Positions 58,000 to 64,000 of a DNA stretch of 64,000 nt are shown here, in pieces. Origin of the DNA: Dipteronia dyeriana (Eukaryota; Streptophyta; Magnoliopsida; Sapindales; Sapindaceae). Under the pieces are notes generated by a model, which was not told the DNA's origin, searched no databases, and saw only the letters and a program-made list of their open reading frames with translations. Positions within the stretch are counted from its first letter, which is position 1, and each line of letters starts with the position of its first letter. The position numbers and the translations under genes are program-made. Location of the stretch: positions 91,533,052 through 91,597,051 of the forward strand of contig CM065297.1 in the NCBI GenBank assembly GCA_032871835.1, in the 5' to 3' direction.

Positions 58000-60100
58000 T
58001 GTTGGAACCCCGTTCACCGGTCACGCATCGGAACTAGGTTTTAAATTTTTTTATACAGATCATATATGTATCTGGGACCAGTGAACTTTTGATCGTAATT
58101 ATTTTTCGGAATCAATACATATAAGATGTAAACACAGGAAATTGTAATCAATATAATCAGAAGAAGATATACATACCAACGTTTGGAGGCTCCTTTATTT
58201 TTCGATATGCTCCTGTCTGAACCAATCTTACCAACGTTTGGAAGCTCCTTCACTCTACGATGTGCTCCTGTCTGAACCATTCGATTTTTTCCGCTATCTT
58301 TCGGAATTGGTAACTACATGTGGGAGCATTACGGTCTCAGAAACTTGAATGGAGGATATAGAGAGATTGAAGAAACTCTTTCTTCTATGTGTTTAAAAAA
58401 TACACATGAAACAATATATATATTGCTGCTCTTGCTTTTTCACAAATATTGATAATTGCTGCCCTCGCTTTTTGCACACACAATTTATAACTGCTGCTCT
58501 CAAAAAAAATATATATATATATATATATCTGCGCACTACTTCACACCAAAAATATATATATTTCTCACTGTTGCTAACGTTATGTATCTCTATGCATGTC
58601 AAAAAAATATCTGCCGCTTGCTTGCTTACAAATATATGTCATATATGTATTAAGTATTTGTATCCTTTTTAAATTCTTCTTTTCATTATTATTTCATGTA
58701 CACGTCAATTTGCATTCAATGTAATCTTTTGTATTATTAATTGATATATTTATTTTAATTATCCTTTTTAAATATATCTAATATATTAAAAGTGATAATA
58801 AGTATTTTAAATTTAAACTTAAATTCAAATACTTAAATAAATGATTTAATAAAATAAAATAATCATATTATTTTATCTTCACCTAAATCAATATATCAAT
58901 TAACACCCTCCAATTAATAGTTAATTAATAATTCATAATTATCAATATAATTAAATAATCTAATTATTTAATTAATTTAACTATTAACATTTATGAATTA
59001 AATAATCTCATTATTCAATTAATTCCCGAATATATACGTGTCACTTTCGTAACACAATTAATTGGACAATCCAATTAATTAACCGTGACCCTTGTTACCT
59101 AAATTGATCGGGCTAGCAAGGGGACCTAATGAACCCACAGTATTTTGAGCTCCAATAATCATCGGAATCATTAAGTAAACTTTTTAATTAATATTCCTTG
59201 ATTATTAACTCCGGTGTTATTCCACTAAAAATCCGAAGCTGTACTCTCTCAACTGTAGACGCTTTTACGTAGACCGATACAACTCGGTTTCCATCGATAT
59301 AGCTATTACATATGGTGTGATCCTCCACAGTAGTTCATAATTAGAGCTGGGTCATAATGTCCGTTATACCCCTTTAATCATATATATCATTTAAGTACCA
59401 TTGATTCTCTAATGGACAATAAATCTTATTTTCTTACGGAATTTAGGAGAGCGCTCATATTGTCCAAGCCCCGAATCAACCCTTAAGGGAACTACCATCT
59501 ACTTCTCATAAGAAGGAGTGGATTCCACTATTGTGTACAAACCTTTCAAGCCACAAGCCAAACCGCAATCCCAACATACAGAGCATATTGATCAGGAACA
59601 GCATCCGACCTCACCCATGGTATATCAAAGACCACGATCTAACCTGAAGGAGTCGATAAGACACTCAGGATTAAGATCACCCACATATAGCCATCATTAA
59701 TTGATACATATGAATCTCATCGGTAAACGGATCTTGGTGAGAGATTCATATAGATCACGGTCCAGTCCTATATGATCACATCATACAATGTGCCTCCATT
59801 CCCATATCTCATATGAATGATTCAGGATATAATCATCATACATTACGGAATGGACCACAACTATAGATTAACCACAAATAAAGTACCCAAATTTTTTTGC
59901 TATCTATGGACTCTTTAGATTGCACGTATCTTACTGTATTCATCCATATATGAGACTTATATACACAGTTCGAGATTACATCCAGCAATCTTGGATGTTA
60001 AATATATGCACAAGTTATAAAATAAACAACATAACAAGAATGAATTGAACTTTTCCTTTTATTTATTTCATAAATCCATTTACAAATTACATCTTTAGGG
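58000..60100 (-). repeat. 5' LTR of the minus-strand copia element, outer end missing
   Basis: Matches 50245-52437 collinearly from TGTTGGAACCCCG up to CTTTAGGG. The last bases expected from the other LTR (TATAAACCCCAACA) are replaced by CATTGTTAGGTCC. It is somewhat shorter because of small indels. Confidence 0.9.
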
Positions 60101-60103
60101 CAT

Positions 60104-61165
60104 TGTTAGGTCCTATGGGTGATTGTTAGGTCCTAGATTTGTGTTGGCTTGATTCCAAAACAAAACTTCATTTCTTTGTAATGCTTAGTTGCTTAAATGG
60201 TTCGTGATGATAAGAGCTTCAAGGAAGAAAAGCAACTTCTCATGATGCAAAGTTCGTCTTCAAGAGGATTGGTATTATTCTTGGATGTTAAGGTATCGAG
60301 ATTCTTTTTCCTCTTGCAAGGCATAGGCGCACACACACAATTCATTCATATGTGTCTCTGCTTAGTTGTGCATATTTAAATGTGCACATATACACAATTC
60401 ATACATTTGTGTCCCTGTATCGTAGCACATCATTTGATATAACACTTTCACACACTTGAAGATTGAATGCTCATGCATTGGTATGAAAGTAACATGTTTT
60501 GGAAAATGCATGATTGGAGACTATCTCTATGTAGTTTGCATTCTTGTGTGAAATGTGTTTGTTTGTTTATATGTCTGTATAACATGGATATTGAACTTGA
60601 ATTTAGTCTTAAATCATTCTTGATTGAGTTCTATTCATTTCGGTTACTAATACTATTGATTTCGAGTTCTAAGTCAAAAGATACTACACTTTCAACTCAT
60701 GTTGCATACATTGTCTTCGTCTTCATATAACGAGTCAAATTATTATTTTTTGGGTTGAGAATCTTATATTTCCATGTCTGCGAGGGAGTCCTGATTTTTA
60801 ATCTTCAAACGGATTCAAATTCGGAGTTCGGAGGCCAAAGAACGGTAGAAGAACGCGAGGAGAGCACAAGGGGTGAGGTGCGATGGCTTAAGCCATCAAC
60901 ATGCACCAACCCGAGATGGCGCGTGGCCATCTCGGCCCCAAGTGTGCTCTGCCCCGAGATGCCCACGTGCCATCTCGGGGAGACACTAAGGAAGAAGGGT
61001 GTTTTGGTCATTTGGTCTTTTCACTCTTTAAAACCTTTCATTCCCTCTCATTTCAAAAGATAAGAACAAGTTGAGAAATTGAAGAACAATAGCAGAATTT
61101 TTCTCTCAACATTTTGATTTTTGTTTTTGTGATAACTTCTTCATTTCTACTCCGAATCACTTTAT
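60104..61165 (+). repeat. LTR-like 5' block of the second SIRE-like element
   Basis: It begins TGTTAGGTCCTA next to the broken copia LTR and is non-coding. It has a GC-rich hairpin zone (60910-60980), then a CCTTTCATTCCCTCTC pyrimidine leader near 61035. No second copy is visible, so calling it an LTR rests on position. The repeat TTGTTAGGTCCTA at 60102 and 60124 may mark a small duplication at its start. Confidence 0.5.
60910..60980. repeat. Two adjacent GC-rich hairpins
   Basis: 60911-60920 (CCGAGATGGC) pairs perfectly with 60926-60935 around a 5-base loop. 60952-60961 (CCCCGAGATG) pairs perfectly with 60971-60980 around a 9-base loop that contains CACGTG. The two stems share CCGAGATG. They stand out in an otherwise AT-rich region. 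Confidence 0.85.
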
Positions 61166-62090
61166 TAAGTATTTTGAATCATGAAATTGAGAAAAGAGAT
61201 GAATCTGTTGATCGTGCTAGGAGAATTGACAACGTGCTTAGAGCAAAACTAAAAGAGCATGAGAATCAACAGAAAGTGCTTAATGACAAACTTAATGAGG
61301 CTAAAGAGATGATTAACAAGATTTTTTCTAGCTCTAACAAAGTGAAAGCTCTCATTAAGGTTGGAAAGCCTTCAAGTGACAAAAGAGGTTTAGGATATGT
61401 TAATGAAAAATCAACTCCTTCATCTAACAAATCTACTTTTGTCAAAGCTTGTAGCAATTTAAATGTAGGTACACTCTCTAACGGTAAAGCCATGAATGCT
61501 ACCGGAGGTGCCTCGTCATCAACAATGAAAGTCAAGGAAAAGACTCAACAATGGCAAAGACAAGCTACATTATCTTCAAATGCAAAAGGCAAGACATCTA
61601 GTGTTGCACGCCAAAGAGGTAAAAATGTGAGAAGGAAAAATGAGTTGAATGCTTAAGAAAATGGTAAACTTCTCAAATTCATACCTATTTGTCATTATTG
61701 CAACATGGTAGGACACAGAAGACCTAGATGTTATGAATACATTCGTAAATGTAGAATTGCCAATGATTTGCATGATATGTCTTTGAATGGTCATAGGCAA
61801 TCATCCATGTATGGATCTAGAATTAGACCTAAGAAGACCTTGGAAAAGCATGTTGAGAATAAATGTGTTGATGATTTGTTTGTTAAATCTTGTGTTGTGC
61901 CTCGTTCTACTATACATAACAAAGTTGATAATGCTTTGTTTGATTTGTTTGAAAATGTGACTAATGGAGTCAAAGTGCCTAAAAACAAGTCAAAGCATGT
62001 TGATAAAAGTAGGAATGAGAATCTTGTCAAGAAAGTTTGGGTCAAGAAAAACTCAACACAATGTTTGGTTGCACAATATGCTTTAAGAGC
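61166..62090 (+). pseudogene. Gag C-terminal part of the second SIRE-like element
   Basis: The frame enters in mid-gag with a charged coiled-coil-like stretch (RARRIDNVLRAKLKEHENQQ), then SDKRGLGYV, a Ser/Lys-rich tail and, after a TAA at 61654-61656, the knuckle CHYCNMVGHRRPRC. The N-terminal gag fold is absent. The apparent start at 61114 merely reads out of leader sequence. Confidence 0.85.
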
Positions 62091-63132
62091 TAATTCATCC
62101 TATTGTTGGTACCTAGATAGCGGTTGCTCTAGGAATATGACAGGTAATAAGGAATTCTTTAAGAATTTTGTTATGAATGATGGTGGATGGGTTACATTTG
62201 GTGATGGCACAAAAAAGCAAGTTCTAGGCAAGGGAACAATTTGTATCCCTGGATTGCCTAAACTTCGTGACACCTTATATGTAGATGGTCTACAAGCTAA
62301 TCTAATAAGCATCACTCACTTGTGTGAAATTTTTAAAGAGGTTAGCTTTAACAAGAATGTGTGCACAATAATTGATAAAAAGAGCAAAATTGTTTTGAAA
62401 GTCAAAAGGTCTTTGAACAATTGCTATTGTTTAGAGGTTGATCCATTAACATGTAATATGGCACATGAGTGCAACAAGCTTGAATTATGGCATGAAAGAT
62501 TGGGCCATATGAATTATAAAGATTTAAAGAAGCTTTAGAAATATAACATTGTTAGAGGTCTTCATAGTTTTGGTAAAAAGCTTGATGGTTTTTGTGAACC
62601 TTATCAAATAGGTAAACAAACAAAAGTGTCTCATAAAAAGAACATTAATTTTGCTACCAAGAAGCCCTTAGAACTTGTGCATATGGACCTAATGGGACCA
62701 ATTCAAACCGAAAGCATAAATGGTAAGAAATACATTTTTGTATGTGTTGATGATTTTTCTCGGTTTGCTTGGGTATATTTTCTTAGAGACAAGACCGAAA
62801 CTTTTGGTTACTTTAAGAAGTTTTGTAATCAATTTCAAAATGAAAAAGGTCTTGGAATCAAGAAAATATGCCGAATTAGGAGTGATCATGAGAGCGAATT
62901 TGAAAATGCTAGATTTAGTGAGTTTTGTGATGATTATGGGATTTCACATGAGTTCTCGGCTCCTAGAACTCCTCAACAAAATGGTATTGTTGAGAGGAAG
63001 AATCGTGTCTTGCAAGAGATGGCTAGGGTCATGCTCAATAGCAAGAAAGTCCCTAGAAATCTTTGGGCCGAAGCGGTCAATACCGCATGCTATGTCACTA
63101 ATAGAGTTTTTCGAAGGTCCGGCACAAAATAA
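62091..63132 (+). pseudogene. Protease and integrase of the second SIRE-like element
   Basis: Protease shows YCWYLDSGCSRNMTGN with DSG. Integrase shows HERLGHMNYKDL, then a TAG at 62536-62538, and CEPYQIGKQ, where the second zinc-binding Cys has become Tyr. The catalytic residues are intact: HMDLMGP, RSDHESEFEN, NGIVERKNR. A TAA at 63130-63132 interrupts the core/C-terminal junction. All pieces are in the same frame. Confidence 0.9.
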
Positions 63133-64000
63133 ACCTCCTATGAACTTCGGAAGGGCAAGAAGTCCAATGTGAGTTACTTCCACACTTTTGGGAGTAAGTG
63201 TTTTATTTTGAATGATAGAGATCACTTAGGAAAGTTTGATGCTAAAAGTGATATTGGTCTCTTTCTAGGGTATGCTAATAATAGTCGTGCATATAGAGTG
63301 TTCAACTTGAAAACTAAGACTATTATGGAGTCTATTAATGTGAAAATAGATGATCTTAGCATGCTTGATTTGTGTGATAATCATGGTGTCAATGAACCTA
63401 AAGAACATTTGTTGAATGACACTAAAGCACCTATTGATGTGACTAGTTGTGATGAAATTGAATCTAGTCATAATGATGATAATGGTAGTGTTGCTAGAGA
63501 AGAAAGTCAAGAGTTAGAAAATGGTTTGAATGATGACCAACAAGATGTTGAAAATTCTAATTCTAATTCTAGACTTAGGAACATGCATTACCAACAAGAC
63601 ATCATAGTTGATTTGAATGAAGGGGTTAGAACTAGAAGTCAACTAGCTAACCAAATTTCATATGCTTGCTACACTTCTCAAATTGAGCCAAAGAATATTA
63701 ATGAAGCAATTATTGATAAATATTGGGTTAATGCCATGCAAGAAGAACTAAACCAATTTGAGAGAAAAGAAGTGTGGTCATTAGTTCCTAGACAAAAAGA
63801 TATCAATGTGATTGGTACAAAATTGGTATTTAGGAATAAGACCGATGAATGTGGCAAGATAGTGAGAAATAAAGCTAGACTAGTGGCTCAAGGATACACT
63901 CAAGTTGAGGGTGTAGACTTTGATGAGACTTATACACCCTTTGCACGTCTTGAGTCCATTGGACTTTTATTGTCCATTACATGTCTTAAGAAATTCAAAT
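63133..64000 (+). pseudogene. Integrase C-terminus and start of RT of the second SIRE-like element
   Basis: The frame is open from 63133 to the window edge. It covers VSYFHTFGSKCFILNDRDH, an acidic linker, then the RT entry ([37 protein letters not shown]). The catalytic YVDD and RNase H should follow outside the window. Confidence 0.88.

Larger units (their letters stand above)
50245..60100 (-). mobile_element. Ty1/copia retrotransposon, minus strand, defective
   Basis: Long LTRs at 50245-52437 and 58000-60100 enclose, on the minus strand, a Met-tRNA primer site, gag, protease, integrase, RT, RNase H and a polypurine tract. Many stops, a missing gag knuckle and a changed integrase residue disable it. 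The long LTRs resemble those of Angela/TAR-like copia elements, but I do not assign the lineage. The outer end of the right LTR is cut off about 16 bp short by the next element. Confidence 0.93.
60104..64000 (+). mobile_element. Second SIRE-like copia element, right end outside window
   Basis: A single plus-strand gag-protease-integrase-RT frame runs from about 61165 to the window end, preceded by an LTR-like block. It is related to the SIRE element at 22058 (similar integrase wording), but the LTRs differ, so it belongs to another family. The 5' LTR end, primer site and N-terminal gag are missing, pointing to an internal deletion. Confidence 0.8.

Noticed and set aside
1..64000. CRISPR arrays, bacterial operons or ribosomal RNA
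   Set aside because: The sequence is eukaryotic; the direct repeats found are LTRs, tandem duplications or transposon ends.

Overview
The window looks like an intergenic, transposon-dense stretch of a flowering-plant nuclear genome, most likely a eudicot; I cannot name the species. It is AT-rich. It carries Ty3/gypsy (Tat-type) and Ty1/copia (SIRE-type and another lineage) retrotransposons with plant tRNA primer sites, hAT, Mutator and PIF/Harbinger elements, and one intact intron-containing plant gene. Almost everything else is mobile DNA or its debris.

Layout. 1-7932: a Ty3/gypsy element of Tat type on the minus strand; its right (5') LTR is complete (7066-7932), its left end lies outside the window, and gag-pol is readable but broken by stops. 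8427-9418: an LTR-like dispersed repeat (copy A), then a solo-LTR-like block to 10305. 10735-19916: DNA transposons, namely a hAT MITE, a Harbinger-like MITE, a decayed autonomous hAT with a BED-finger transposase frame (12649-15994), another Harbinger-like MITE, a MULE transposase scrap and a further hAT element. 20.25-21.35 kb: a second, inverted copy of the first Harbinger-like MITE. 21.7-33.05 kb: copy B of the dispersed repeat, split by a 10.4 kb SIRE copia element (22058-32413) whose integrase is itself split by a hAT MITE (26832-27472). 32999-33594: a Mutator-type MITE with a 9-bp target duplication.

35.5-36.3 kb holds four exons of a brassinosteroid-6-oxidase-like P450 (CYP85A), evidently a pseudogene fragment. 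36677-37345 is another hAT MITE. 39674-42763 (minus) is the one intact host gene: a six-exon mitochondrial NFU-type iron-sulfur scaffold protein of 269 residues, close to Arabidopsis NFU4/NFU5. Within about 220 bp of its start codon lies a long-TIR, MULE-like element (about 42985-46330) that carries a nested hAT, a MITE and a small ORF. 46.6-50.24 kb is a decayed DUF1985/Ulp1-type plant transposon gene whose leader contains an unusual CCGAGCTTTTTT array.

50245-60100 is a minus-strand copia element with about 2.1-2.2 kb LTRs. Its right LTR is cut about 16 bp short by the start of a second SIRE-like copia element, which runs off the right edge (64000).

The order of events is partly readable: hAT into MULE, MITE into SIRE, SIRE into the dispersed repeat, copia into the Ulp1-type transposon, and SIRE into copia. 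The recurring theme is a group of hAT elements with 8-bp target duplications whose ends are made of hexamer-like simple repeats; three of them share a CCACGGTYYGG terminal core. I saw no undescribed multi-gene system. The most promising loose ends are this hAT group, the two possible gene captures (CYP85A, and the small ORF at 45.7 kb), and the repeat and hairpin structures in the LTRs and leaders.
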